Shown piece after piece: positions 10,024 through 20,147 of a stretch of DNA of 64,000 nucleotides. The first letter of the stretch is position 1. Each line of letters opens with the position of its first letter. The stretch is from Medakamo hakoo. Its lineage: Eukaryota > Chlorophyta > Trebouxiophyceae > Coccomyxaceae. The translations under genes and the position numbers were made by a program. The notes beneath the pieces are model-generated. The model did no database searches, was not told where the DNA came from, and saw only the letters and a program-made list of their open reading frames with translations. The stretch is taken from the NCBI GenBank assembly GCA_026636295.1, contig CP089461.1, positions 248,001 through 312,000 of the forward strand, read 5' to 3'.

Positions 10024-11754
10024 ATGGCGGCCGCTGCGGCCGCCATGCCGTCCACACAGCCTCCGGCCACCCGTCTGACGCCACAACCACGCGAGGACGA
10101 CAGCCCACCCCCCTCAGCCCCTCCCTTCACCGTCGGCGACCGCCTGCGCGTCGGCGCGCCGTCTCCCTCCTTCCACCCGTCCCACCCGCCGCCCGCCGCG
10201 ACCGTGCGGTACGTCGGTCCCGTCACGGGCGAGACCGGCACCTGGGTCGGCCTGGAGTGGGACGACGCCGGGCGTGGGCGGCACGACGGCAGCGTCGTGG
10301 CGAATGCCTCGACCACGACCGGCGCCCCGCCTCCTGGCGAGCGGACTCGTTACTTCACCGTCCGGGCGACCGCGCCCACGGCCGGGTCTTTCGTGCGGGA
10401 AGCTAAGTTGGCGTCTGTGGCCGTGCGTGGGGTGGGTCTGCTGGAAGGAGTGCGGGCGCAGTACTGCGGCGGGAGCGGCACCACCACCACCACCACGCCC
10501 GCTGCCCACCACCCGCCCGTCGTCGCGGGCGCGGCAGAGCTGGCCGCCCGCCAGGCCGACCTGGCGGCGTTGACCACCGCGTCCGTCGCCGGCTCGGCCG
10601 TCTGCGGGCTGGGAGGGGACGGCGACGACGCGCGCGCAGCCGTCGCGTCCGCGCTGCGTTCGCTGGTGGACCTCGACGCGGGCGCGACCCTCATCCCGCA
10701 CTGGCCCGCCGCCTGCGAGCTCGGCCGCGCGTTGCCGCGCCTGACCCGCCTGTGCCTGGACCGGTGCGGTTTGGGGGCTGGGGAGGCAGGGTTGGTGCAC
10801 GCGCCCCCCGCTCCCGCCCCCCGACCCGTCGTCGCGTTTCCATCCCTGCGGACGCTCGTCCTCGCGCGGACGGGCCTGGGGTGGGCCGCGCTCCTGCACA
10901 CCGTCGCGGCGTCCGCGCCCGCCCTGGAGTCCGTCAGCCTGGCGCACTGTGGGCTGGAAGGCCTGGACACACCCCCACCACCGGGCGCGTTGGCCCGGCT
11001 GACGGCGCTGGACCTGGGCGGGAATGGGTTGCGGGACTGGGGCAGCCTCGCGGCCGCGCTCGCGCCGCTGCCGGCGCTGGCCAGCCTGGACCTGACGGGC
11101 AACGCCGGCCTGGGGGCGGGCGGCCTGGCGGAGGCGGCAGCCACAGCGCCGGCGCTGACCTGCCTGGCCACGCTCCGCGTCGCCGGGTGCGGCATTGCGT
11201 CCTGGGCGGACGTCGCCGCGCTCGTGGGAGGCGAGGGCGGGCCGCCCCGCCCCGCCTGCCCGGCCCTGAGCGCTGTGCGCCTGACCGACAACCCGCTGCC
11301 GCCTTTCAGCGTGTCGGCGGGCTCGCACAGGGCGGACCTCGTGGCCCGGCTCCCCGCCCGCCTGGCCCGGCTGAACGGTGCGGCCGTGAGTGAGAGGGAG
11401 CGGGCGGCCGCGGTGCGCGATTTGACCCGGGCAAAGGAGCTCGCGGCCGGCTCCGCGGCCGCTGCCCCGCCGCCTCGCCCGCCTCTGGCTGCGACGCTCG
11501 TTCCGGTGACGCTGCACCTTCCAAACGGAACGGCGCACGCCGTCCGCCTCCCCGCCTCGACGACCGTGGCGCGGTTGCGGATGGTGGTCTCCAGGCTGAG
11601 CGGTGGGCGTGGGAGCGGAGGGTTGTGCGTCGCGCCAGCGGGGGAGGGGCGAGACTCTCCCAGCGCCCAAGTGCTGACAGCCGCGGAGGAGGGGCGGGAT
11701 TTGGGGTGGTTGGGCGTGGGCAGTGGGGCGGAGGTGTGGGTTGGTGTTGCATGA
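10024..11754 (+). CDS. Tubulin-folding cofactor E (CAP-Gly, LRR, ubiquitin-like)
   Basis: A single exon of 576 residues from the first ATG. A CAP-Gly domain spans roughly residues 36-110 (RYVGPVTG, TGTWVGLEWDD, HDGSV, YFTVR). A leucine-rich repeat block covers about residues 215-440, with recurring LTALDLGGNGL-type units. A C-terminal ubiquitin-like fold starts near residue 490 (LVPVTLHLPNGTAHAVRLP). This three-part order is that of TBCE, which with cofactors C and D assembles the alpha/beta tubulin dimer in the cytosol. Several stretches between modules are Pro/Ala/Gly-rich. The start fits because everything upstream in frame lacks another ATG. Confidence 0.88.
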   Translation: MAAAAAAMPSTQPPATRLTPQPREDDSPPPSAPPFTVGDRLRVGAPSPSFHPSHPPPAATVRYVGPVTGETGTWVGLEWDDAGRGRHDGSVVANASTTTGAPPPGERTRYFTVRATAPTAGSFVREAKLASVAVRGVGLLEGVRAQYCGGSGTTTTTTPAAHHPPVVAGAAELAARQADLAALTTASVAGSAVCGLGGDGDDARAAVASALRSLVDLDAGATLIPHWPAACELGRALPRLTRLCLDRCGLGAGEAGLVHAPPAPAPRPVVAFPSLRTLVLARTGLGWAALLHTVAASAPALESVSLAHCGLEGLDTPPPPGALARLTALDLGGNGLRDWGSLAAALAPLPALASLDLTGNAGLGAGGLAEAAATAPALTCLATLRVAGCGIASWADVAALVGGEGGPPRPACPALSAVRLTDNPLPPFSVSAGSHRADLVARLPARLARLNGAAVSERERAAAVRDLTRAKELAAGSAAAAPPPRPPLAATLVPVTLHLPNGTAHAVRLPASTTVARLRMVVSRLSGGRGSGGLCVAPAGEGRDSPSAQVLTAAEEGRDLGWLGVGSGAEVWVGVA

Positions 11755-11976
11755 CCTGCCTTTGTTTCATTCTCTCCGCCCGCACACAACCCGACACAGC
11801 GGCGCGTCGAAACAGCAGGAGGTGGCGTGGCGGGGCAGGAGCTCCCTGCGCGCGCGGCAGCAAAAAAAGGCGGGGGCGGGGGGTCGATTCGCGGGTTTGA
11901 CCCCCCCCCTCGCCCCCCCCCCTTCCCCACACCCCCCGTCGCCCGCTCCCGCCGTCCGCCGCCCGGACGCGCGTGC

Positions 11977-11980
11977 AAAA
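11977..11980 (-). terminator. RNA polymerase III terminator of the tRNA gene
   Basis: A run of four T on the minus strand (plus-strand aaaa) lies 4 nt beyond the mature 3' end of the tRNA, as expected for a Pol III terminator. Confidence 0.75.
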
Positions 11981-11984
11981 GGGC

Positions 11985-12186
11985 TGCGTACATCGGGATT
12001 CGAACCCGAGATTCAACCTGCCGTCGTTTGGCGGGGGAGGTGGAGGCCCGCCGCGCGGTGGACGCGCGAGAGCGCGCCTGCCTGGGTGGGGGAGGGACTG
12101 AACCATCCCGTCTGTCGACCTACAACTCATCGATCGATCGCCGTTTGTGTGGAAGGGTTGTGTGCTAACCACTACACTATGTACGC
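11985..12186 (-). tRNA. tRNA-Gly(UCC) with a 130-nt intron
   Basis: The 5' half is 12186-12150 and the 3' half is 12019-11985. Acceptor strands GCGTACA and TGTACGC pair fully, with discriminator A. The D stem is GTGT/GCAC, the anticodon stem CAACC/GGTTG, the variable loop AATC, and the T arm TCGGG-TTCGAAT-CCCGA. The anticodon loop, once spliced, is CTTCCAA, giving anticodon UCC with a purine at position 37. The intron sits in the canonical place between positions 37 and 38. The A box (TAGTGTAGTGG) and B box (GGTTCGAATCC) are perfect. Removing CCA is not needed since none is encoded, as is normal for nuclear tRNA genes. The intron (12020-12149) is much longer than the usual 10-60 nt. Confidence 0.87.
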
Positions 12187-12827
12187 GCGGTTTTGTAACC
12201 GTCCAATGCCGAAGTTGCATTTTTTGGCGAATATAAAGGGTGGCGGCCACGTTGGAGACGGAAGGGTGTTTTTTTCTCCAACTCGACCGGGAGGGGGGGG
12301 CCATCGCCACTCCGTCCCTCCGCCTCTCTTCCACGTGCCTGGGCTAGGCACGTGCCAATGACGCGCGGTCCATCACGAAGCGGCGGCCGCGAAAATGGCC
12401 GCCATGTGCGGCGCGGTGGTGTCGGAAAACAACAGAAACAAACGAGTGTCTTGCTTTACAAGAAAAGACGGCGGGCAGGTGAAAATGGGGGAGCGGCCCT
12501 CTCTCCCCTTAGATGCGAAATGCAAACGAAGGAACAAAAAGAGGGAGCGGGTGGCGGGGGAAAAGGGGGCGTGCCTTCAACGGGTGGCTGGCAAGGGGTC
12601 GGCACAAAAAAGGGGGGGGGGTGCTAGGGCGAAGGGTGTGGGGGGGGGAGATGCTGCACAAGAGACAAGGGTCTCTTCCGACGGGCCGTGTGGCGCGGAA
12701 ATCACGCAGGACGCCCAGATGTCGTTCCGAAGTAAAAAAAGGAGGGGGCGTCGCCACCCGCTCGGACCAAAAAAAACAGGGAGTGCGTGGGGAGAGGGGC
12801 CACAACCCTCACAACCCACAGTCCCTC
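12187..12827. other. Intergenic region between tRNA and hypothetical gene
   Basis: This contains the TATA-like element near 12230 and a 9-bp palindrome (CACGTGCCT/AGGCACGTG) near 12332-12355. It also has several homopolymer G and A runs. Long open frames on both strands here have no coding character that I could recognise. Confidence 0.5.
12230..12238 (-). promoter_or_regulatory. TATA-like element upstream of the tRNA gene
   Basis: The minus strand reads TTTATATTC about 45-52 nt upstream of the mature tRNA 5' end. Plant and algal tRNA genes often carry such AT-rich elements upstream. In a region this GC-rich the string stands out, but a functional role is inferred. Confidence 0.4.
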
Positions 12828-14095
12828 TCACGACCACGCGGGCGCACCCGGTTGCTCCGGCAACCGCGTCCGGACCCTGCCCGGCGTCCGCGGGTGCGGC
12901 CCATCGGGCGACGCCGCCAGCGCGTGCAGCCGCGCCCGCACTTCTTCCACAGCCGCCGCACGCGACGTGGGCGGCAGCGGCGGCGGCGTCGAGCACGCGT
13001 CGTCGTCTGTGGACGCGCGCGCGCCGCCCGCCCGGCCCGCGCGGCCGACTGCGAACGTCGGCGGGCTGGGCGTGGCCGGGCAGCACGCACTGCTGCCACC
13101 GGCCGTCCCACCACCGCCCATGCTGCCCGACGACGCCGCGCCGACGGCCGCGGCGCGGGCGGCGAACGCGTCGCCAAACGCGCCGAGCGACGCGCGGACG
13201 GCGGCCAGGATGGGCCCGGGGCCGGCGGGGCCGGACAGCAGCGTGCGCAGGGGCGGGCGCGGGGAGGCCGGGCATTCGTCGGAGGTTGAGGACGGCTCCG
13301 CCGGTGTGGCTTCTAGCGCGGCCAGGGCGGCGGCGACGCCGGCGGCCTGTGTGTGAAGAGAGAAAAAAATGGGGGGAGAGGCCCTGAGCGTCCGCGGAGC
13401 GCTTTTGGCCAGGAAATAATGTCCGAACGCGCGCGCGGCCAGGCGGCGGCCTCTACGGTCACCCTCCACCCCCCAATAATAAGCTTCAACGCTATCAACC
13501 AGCTTTCAACCCAGTTGGCGGTGCACCGACCACCGATCACCCCTCTCCGAAAGGCAACAAGCGAGATTGAAAACGACCTCGCGGGCGGGGGTGGCCAGCA
13601 AACACAAAAAGCCACGGTGTGGGACGGGTGCGCGCCCTCGCCGACACAATGTGCCGGGCGCGATGGCATGCACGGACACACATCCCACCTTTTCGGAGGT
13701 GTGCGCTGTAAAACTCCAGGCAGCGCCCGGCGCGGCGCCCCGGAAAACTCTCTCTCATGCGCTCGCTTGCATCGCACCACGAGCGCCCTTCCTAAATAAT
13801 GGGCCGTCACGGCTGGTCGCACCTCGAGCGCCCTTCCTAAATAATGGGCCGTCACCGCTGGGTCCACGGCATTGGCCGCCTCCTTCATGTAGTCGAGCGG
13901 ACCAGCCTGTTGGGCGGCCCCGCTCTCGGCCAAGACGGACGAGACCGCCGCGGAGAGCGTGGGCAGGGACAGGCCGGAGCAAGACACGAGCGACGCGGGC
14001 AGGGCGACCAGCGCGTCACAAGCCGCCTCCAAGGAGCGGCCAGGGTCCGCCCTGACGAGTTCGAAGAAGGCTGCGCCCGGTGGGGCGGGAGACAT
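12828..14095 (-). CDS. Hypothetical protein with a tandem duplication at its splice donor
   Basis: Two exons (14095-13778, 13346-12828) give 278 residues with a phase-0 junction, GTGCG donor and CACACACAG acceptor. It starts MSPAPPGAAFFELVRADPGR and is mostly Ala/Ser/Pro-rich with amphipathic stretches. No signal peptide, membrane segment or recognised domain was seen. The last 30 residues of exon 1 contain a 15-residue tandem repeat (PAVTAHYLGRALEVR twice with one change). Each repeat copy carries its own GTGCGA donor, so an alternative form 15 residues shorter is possible. Function unknown. It lies 256 bp downstream of ornithine aminotransferase on the same strand. Confidence 0.6.
13772..13861. 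repeat. Tandem duplication of 45 bp spanning an exon-intron border
   Basis: Copies 13772-13816 and 13817-13861 match at 43 of 45 positions. On the minus strand each copy contains a GTGCGA splice donor preceded by the same coding frame. The low divergence suggests a recent event. Confidence 0.93.
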
Positions 14096-14351
14096 CTTGT
14101 GTGAGGGCGGAACAAAAAACAAAAGAGTGGGAGGAGTCTCCTCCCTACCGCGAGACTGGACCTTCGACGACGACGAGGACGCTCGGCGCTCCCGTCTCTC
14201 TCCCCCTCCGCCTCCGCTCTCCATCCCTCTCTGTCCGCGCCTGCCACTCTCTCTTTTGCCTGCCGAACGAAAACAAGGCGCGATTGACACAACCGCCCCT
14301 CTCTCCCCCTGTCCCCCACTCCTTACCTCCCTCCCCCTCCCCCTCAGTCTC

Positions 14352-16295
14352 TCAGTCAAAGCTTTCGATGACGTCCACAATCAGGTCCGCGGCGTCCAGG
14401 GCCTGCCCCTCGCTGATGCACAGCGGCGGCGCCAGGCGGATGATGTTGCCGTGCGTCGGCTTGGCCAGCAGCCCCCGCTGCATGAGCCGCACGCACATGT
14501 CGTACGCCGTCGCGCCGGGCGCTTCGTTGATGACCACCGCGTTGAGCAAGCCCTTGCCGCGGACGGACGCCAGCCGGGGGGAGGTGCACGCCGACAGCCG
14601 CGCGCGCAGCGCCGCGCCGACTTTTTGGGCGTTCTCAGGCAGGCGTTCCTCGACCAGGACTTGGAGGGCCGCGGTCGCGACGCGGGCCGCGACGGGGTTG
14701 CCGCCGTACGTGGAGCCGTGCTGGCCCCGGCCGATGGTCAGCATGACGGCGTCGTCGGCCAGGACGGCGGACACAGGGTACGCGCCGCCCGACAGGGCCT
14801 TGCCCAGGACCAGGACGTCCGGCCGGACGCCGTCGTGGTCGGACGCCAGCATGCGGCCCGTCCGTCCCAGGCCCGTCTGGACTTCGTCCGCGATGAGGAG
14901 GGCGCCGGCCGACCGGAGGGCGGCGTGGCAGCGGGCCAGGTAGCCGGGCTCGGGCACGACCACGCCCGCCTCGCCCTGGATGGGTTCGACCATGAACGCG
15001 ACGATCGTCGGGTCGGCCGCCAGCTCGGCCTCCAGCGCGGCGACGTCGTTGTAGGGGATGGTCCGAAACCCGGGGATGAAGGGCCCAAAGCCGCCGTAGG
15101 ATTCCGGGTCGGTGGACGAGGACACGGCCGCGAGCGTGCGCCCCCAAAAGTTGCCGGCCGCAAAGAGGACCGTCGCCCGGTTGGGCGGCACGCCCTTGAC
15201 GTCGTACCCCCACCGCCGCGCGAGCTTGATGGCCGATTCCCCAGCCTCCACGCCCGTGTTCATGGGCAGCACCTTGTCGTAGCCGAAGAGCGTCGTGATG
15301 AATTGTTCGTACCCCGCCAGGGCGTCGTTGTAAAAGGCGCGCGACGTCAGGGAGAGCGTCTTGGATTGGGAGACCAGCGCATCGACGATTTTAGGGTGGC
15401 AGTGGCCCTGGTTGACGGCGGAGTAGGCGGACAGGAAGTCGAGGTAGCTACGGGATTTGGGTGGGAGGGTGCGGGTGGTGGGGCGGGGCGTGAGGGGAGG
15501 GGGGGTGCATGGAACATGGGATGGGGATGGGGGATGGATGGACACGCGCGTCGCGTCGCGTCGCGTCGCGTGGGCGGCCGCACCCCCCGGGCTCCTAGAG
15601 GACGAGGCGGGCAGGCGGGCCGCCACGGCCGCCGCTCCTCCCGCCCGCTCCTCCCACCCGCGGGCGGCAACCAAAGAGGCGCGCCAGAGCAGCACCCCTA
15701 ACACAACACACACATCTCCCTCCTCCCTCGTACCGTTTGCCGTCCACGTCCCACACGTGCACGCCCAGGCCACGGGCCAGGACGACGGGCAGCGGCGCGT
15801 AGTTGTGGCAGCCGAAACGGTCCTCGGCTTCGATGTACTGTTGCAGGAGTGGGGGGGGGCACGGGGTGGAGGTTCGAGCGAGGAGGGCGGCGGAGACGGG
15901 GGGGATGGCGGGGAGTGTGGGTTGGCGCCGTAGGGCGGCGCCGGACGGGCGGGCGGGCGCGCGAGCGCGGCGCGCACAGAGAAACGCCCTCGACCACACA
16001 CCCACACCCGGCTTTGTTCGCTGGTTTGTGCATCGCGGGGGGCGCACCAAAGCCTCAGCTGTCGCACACACACGAAGGTTGCATCGCTGAAACTCGGGCC
16101 CGGCCGCGCACGGCTCCCCACCCCGCCCACACCACTTGCAAGCCATTTCCGTCGCACCTTGCGCTGGGCCGGGCTTGCCAGCTCCGCGCTCACAGGCGCG
16201 GCCGCGGCGGCGAAGCCACGCAGGCCCTGTGAGGTCAAGCCTGCCGACCGGGCGCCCAGCAGGCTGGCCGCCAGGCGGCGGGCGGTCGCCTGCAT
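14352..16295 (-). CDS. Ornithine aminotransferase, mitochondrial
   Basis: Three exons (16295-16158, 15837-15734, 15447-14352) give 445 residues. Junctions are phase 0 and phase 2 (codon CG|C restored to Arg). The first 40 residues are an Ala/Arg/Ser-rich presequence. Family landmarks include [59 protein letters not shown], the PLP-contacting [15 protein letters not shown] and the Schiff-base lysine in VLGKALSGG. The enzyme converts ornithine and 2-oxoglutarate to glutamate semialdehyde and glutamate, linking arginine breakdown with proline synthesis. It is divergent from the PPIL3 gene with 214 bp between starts. Confidence 0.95.
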   Translation of the reverse strand: MQATARRLAASLLGARSAGLTSQGLRGFAAAAAPVSAELASPAQRKVRRKWLASGVGGVGSRARPGPSFSDATFVCVRQLRLWCAPRDAQTSEQSRVWVCGRGRFSVRAALARPPARPAPPYGANPHSPPSPPSPPPSSLEPPPRAPPHSCNSTSKPRTVSAATTTRRCPSSWPVAWACTCGTWTANGTREEGDVCVVLGVLLWRASLVAARGWEERAGGAAAVAARLPASSSRSPGGAAAHATRRDATRVSIHPPSPSHVPCTPPPLTPRPTTRTLPPKSRSYLDFLSAYSAVNQGHCHPKIVDALVSQSKTLSLTSRAFYNDALAGYEQFITTLFGYDKVLPMNTGVEAGESAIKLARRWGYDVKGVPPNRATVLFAAGNFWGRTLAAVSSSTDPESYGGFGPFIPGFRTIPYNDVAALEAELAADPTIVAFMVEPIQGEAGVVVPEPGYLARCHAALRSAGALLIADEVQTGLGRTGRMLASDHDGVRPDVLVLGKALSGGAYPVSAVLADDAVMLTIGRGQHGSTYGGNPVAARVATAALQVLVEERLPENAQKVGAALRARLSACTSPRLASVRGKGLLNAVVINEAPGATAYDMCVRLMQRGLLAKPTHGNIIRLAPPLCISEGQALDAADLIVDVIESFD

Positions 16296-16509
16296 CTCTC
16301 TCTCTTGTGCTAGGCGGATGAAAAAAAAATGAAGCAGTGCGAGCGGGCGGCCACGCTCGCGCTCAGAATTGGTTTGGGGCCGAGCGCGCCCGTCGTTTCT
16401 CACATCGCACGCGGCGGCAGCCGTCCACACCAGGTTTTTTCCATCGCGCCGCTGAGGTCTCGTCTTACCCGCTGCAGCCGCGGGCGGCGGACAAGGCCCC
16501 GCGGGCACC

Positions 16510-17146
16510 ATGGTGAGTGGTTTGGTGTGACAAAAACCAGTGCGCCCGTCCTGCCGCAGCCTTGCCAGCCCCCTTCGACCGGGGCCCCGCCCCCCCTCTC
16601 CCATGCTCTCATGCCGCCCCGCGCCCCACCCCCACTCCACACACCACACCCCAGTCCCTCACCCTCCACACCACCCTCGGCGACATCAAGCTGGAGCTCG
16701 CCTGCTCCGAATGCCCGCTCACCTGCGAAAACTTCCTGGCCCTGGCCGCGTCGGGCGCGTACGACGGCACGGCCTTCCACCGCAACATCAAAGGCTTCAT
16801 GGTCCAGGGCGGCGACCCGACCGGGAGCGGCAAGGGCGGCCGGTCCATCTTCGCGACGCCGACCGGCAAGTTTGAGGACGAGCCCGGCGGCCTGGCGCGC
16901 AAGCACGGCCGGCGGGGCGTCCTGTCCATGGCCAACTCCGGCCCGCACACCAACGGGTCGCAGTTTTTCATAACGTACCGGGCCCACCCGTCCCTGGACG
17001 GCAAGTACGTGGCGTTCGGCCAGGTCATCGACGGCTTTGACACGCTGGACCGCCTGGAAAAAGTGCCGGTGGGGCCGGGCGACAGGCCGACGGCGGACGT
17101 GGTGGTGAGGGGCGTGACCATCCACGCCAACCCGATCGCAGGTTGA
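16510..17146 (+). CDS. PPIL3-type cyclophilin (peptidyl-prolyl isomerase)
   Basis: The coding part begins with an exon holding only ATG (16510-16512), directly followed by a GTGAGT donor. Exon 2 (16655-17146) supplies the remaining 163 residues. After splicing the protein reads [16 protein letters not shown], matching PPIL3, which starts MSVTLHTDVGDIK. The cyclophilin core is clear: [71 protein letters not shown]3 proteins associate with the spliceosome. The short length (164) and absence of extra domains or leader agree. An in-frame ATG is lacking at the start of exon 2, so the one-codon first exon is needed. Confidence 0.93.
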
Positions 17147-17552
17147 GGGGAGAGGGGCGAGAGAGAGGCACGTGGGAGGGGACACGTGCAACCCAGAGAC
17201 TTGTTTTTAGAATGTCTGTGTTTTGTTTTGTTTGTCGCGCCCAGAGAGGGTGTGTCGCTCGGGTGGGTGCGCGTGAACGCGCGCGTGTAGGCGGCCGGGC
17301 CCTCTGCGGGCCGCGCCGTGCGTGACAGAGAGGATAGAACGAAGACATTGTCTTGGAGATCGTCTCCGGCATTTGTTTACACGATGAAAAGGAGAGCGCG
17401 CGGCCGCAGCGCGTGGTCGGCGTCGACACATGGGATTTTTCTTCGTCAGCACGCGCGCGGGGGGCGAGGACCAACACGGATGAAGGGGAAAAGGTGGGAT
17501 GTCGTGGAAACAAGCGAGTGTGCGATCAACGCCCCCCCTTTCATCCTCGTTT
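17147..17552. other. Convergent 3' region between cyclophilin and a small membrane protein
   Basis: Both flanking genes end here. The sequence includes T-rich stretches near 17204-17235 that suit 3' untranslated regions. No gene, RNA or repeat was recognised. Confidence 0.5.
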
Positions 17553-18210
17553 TCAGCGACGGCGGCCGGACTTGCGGTCGCGCTCGAAGATCTGTTCGGC
17601 GGCGTCCGTGCCTGGTTGTGGGTGGGATTGGTGTACAAAGGGAAACACGACGATGTCAGCGCTCTTGGTTTTCTCATGAGAGGTCGTTCGTGGCTAGGTG
17701 CACCGCAGCTTCAGGGACGAGGAAAAAAGCCCCGCCGCCGCTCCCGCCACCCGGCCTCTCCCGCCACACGTCCACCCCTTCCCATGGACGACGCTCCCCC
17801 ACCCCTCACCTGGCTTCAGGCCGGAGACGAGCAGGAGCATGCCCGCCGTCACGACCGCGGCGCCCAGCAGGATCGCGCCCGTCGGCGCTTCCACGGACCC
17901 GGGCTTGGCTTCCGCGAGCGTGGTGATGACGTTGGCGACGACGTGCGGGGGCAAGGCGGCCGCGGGCTTGACGGCGCGGGCGGACGGCACCGTGGCGGCC
18001 CGGGCGGGCGGGCGGGAGGCCTGTTTGGTTTGGGGGGAGGGGGGAGATGCGACGGTGATGGGCGGGGCGACGAGACTTTCTTTCGCGACCGCACGGCGGG
18101 CAGTTGCGCGACCCCATTCCTCTCCAAGCCCCTCACGGGGCGTCATGCGCCGTCCGCAGATCCCCGTCCGATGACGCGCGTACCAGTGGGCGCGTGGAGA
18201 GAGCCAGCAT
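17553..18210 (-). CDS. Small single-pass membrane protein, plastid-like, function unknown
   Basis: Proposed exons 18210-18137, 18075-17810 and 17611-17553 give 132 residues. The N-terminus (MLALSTRPLVRASSDG) looks like an organelle transit peptide. A hydrophobic helix (AILLGAAVVTAGMLLLVSGL) lies near residue 100. The tail GTDAAEQIFERDRKSGRRR is strongly basic. The second junction (phase 1, GTGAG/CAG) is secure because it restores a coherent tail and stop. The first uses a GTGAGG donor and an acceptor AAAG without a pyrimidine tract, so the N-terminal join is less certain. I do not recognise the family. Its start lies 102 bp from the divergent B3-like gene. Confidence 0.55.
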
Positions 18211-18312
18211 TTTTTTTGCGGGAAAAGAAAGCGGGAGTGAGGCCCAGTCGCCCATTTGTTCACTTCTTCCATAAACCGCCGGGGAAGAAGAAAGAAGGTG
18301 GGGCGGACAACC

Positions 18313-19075
18313 ATGTCCGTCCCACTCCCTTACGTGCTCACAGCCCACGGCTGGACGAGCGCCCCCGGCACGGTCCGCGTGCCACCGACCGCGTCCGCCG
18401 CCGACGTGTGCGCCGCAATTCAGGCCGACGTGGACGCGTCCGCCGACGCCTCTCCCTCCTTGGGCACGGTCTCCCACTTGGAGCTTGTCTCGGCGACGGG
18501 GGCGGCCGTGCGCCTGCCGCCGGCCGCACCAGTGTTTGGTGAGCCTCTGTGTCAGGGAGCGCGGCGGTCGCTTCTTTCTTTCTCCCACACAACCTTGTCC
18601 CTCACCAAAAAAATGCTCCCCCCCCCCCAACACAGACGCCATCGCGGGCATGGGCCCGGGCGCGGCTCTGCGCGCCGTCGTCCAGCCGCGCGGCATGGCA
18701 CTGGGAGGCGGTCAGCCACAGACGGTGGCGGTCTGGCCGCCCGTGCCGGCGCCGCCGCCACCTCCGCCACCACCGCAACCGCTTCAACAACAGCAACCCA
18801 TCGTCCAGCAGCTGGCCGCCGCCATCGCCACGCTCCCGCCGGAAACCCTGGTCGGCCTGTTTGCTCAGGTGCTGGCGGCCCGGGGCGGGGACGGCGGCGG
18901 CGGCCTGGGCGCGGTGCTGGGCGGTGGCGGCGGCGCTCCGGGCCCAGGCGCGCCGCCGCCGCCGCCGCCGCTGGTCGCCCAACCAGAAGCCCAGCCACCG
19001 CCGCCGCCGCCCGCAGCCCTGATGCCGCCGCCAGCTGCCGAGGAGGCGTCGCCGCCGCTGCCCGAGCCGTCGCCC

Positions 19076-19107
<32 letters not shown>

Positions 19108-19978
19108 GCCACCACCGCCGCCGCCGCCATCCCAGCCCGACCGCCTGACGGCGCTCGCCGCCTTGGCCGCCCAGCGCGCCGTCCGCGAACAGGAGGAGGA
19201 AGAACGCGCCCGCCGAGCGGCGGAGCGCGCTCAGATAGAAGACGCGGCGGCCGCCCGGGCGGAAGCGGCTGTCCGGGAGGAGGACAGCAGGCGGGCCGCG
19301 GCAGACGCCGCGGCCGCCTCGGTCGCCGCGGCCGCGGCCGCGCTGCGCGCCGCCGCCCGCCCCGCCGCGCCCGACGACTTCCGGTGCGCCGTCCCCGTCG
19401 TCCGGTCAGGCGAGCTGGCCCTGCCCCCGGGCGCGGCCGCCCCGCTCCTGGCCGCCGAGCGGGCCCGGCCCACGCCCGGCGCGCGGCCGTCCACCTGCCT
19501 CGCCCCGGCCGTGCTCACAGACCTGGCCGGCGCGACCTGGGCCGTCGAGTGGGCGCACCACGCCCCGTCCGGCACGCACGGCCTGGTGGGTCCCGGCTGG
19601 GACGCGTTCGCCCGGGCGTGGGGCGCGGCCGGCGGCAAGGCCGTCGTCGTGGTGGAGGGGCGGGGCCTGCCGCCGCCGCCGCCGCCGCGCGCGGGCCGCG
19701 CCTCGCACTGGGGCGCCGCGCGCGGGACGGCCGCCCTCGGCGGGCCGCCCGTCGCCGCGTTCACGGCTGCTGTGCTGCAAGCAGGCGATGGCAGCGCGGC
19801 CGCCGAGGGCGGCGAGGACGTCGTCCTGGCCGCGCCGGCGCCGCCCGACCCGGCGACCCACCCGGCCGGTGGGGCGGGCCTGTTTCGGCACCGGGCGGCG
19901 GCGGCGCTGGCGAGCGCGGCCGCCGCGCTGGATGCCGAGGAGGACCTGGTGGCCCGCATTGGGGAGGCGAGGGCGTAG
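18313..19978 (+). CDS. Proline-rich protein with a possible B3 DNA-binding domain
   Basis: Exons 18313-18538 and 18636-19978 join in phase 1 to 522 residues. The first 90 residues look like a compact alpha/beta domain. Then comes Gln/Pro-rich sequence with an uninterrupted polyproline block near residue 225, and a coiled coil rich in Glu, Arg and Ala (around REQEEEERARRAAERAQ). The last part (DDFRCAVPVVRSGELALPPG, then VLTDLAGATWAVEW and LVGPGWDAFARAWG, then AVVVVEGRG) follows the spacing of plant B3 domains: first strand, LxDxxGxxWxV, LtxGWxxF, vvv. This is pattern similarity by eye and strongly diverged. If right, it is a plant-type transcription factor. Otherwise it is a low-complexity nuclear protein. 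Confidence 0.55.
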
Positions 19979-20147
19979 TTGTGTCCCCTTGTAGTTTTAT
20001 TTTTGTGCCGCCCTCTCTGGACGGGACGCGGCCGGACCCACCGACTCTCTGCTTCCATCCTCACTGTGCCTTTTTTTGTTTCGCTCGCGGCGCCGCAGGC
20101 GGGCCTGCGGCATCTCTTTTTTTTGCGTTCGCACGCGCCACCAACCA

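Noticed and set aside
12020-12149. Reading the interrupted tRNA as tRNA-Trp or as two half-tRNAs
   Set aside because: Careful reading of the loop gives CTTCCA before the break and A after it, so the anticodon is UCC, and both halves are adjacent with a canonical intron site.
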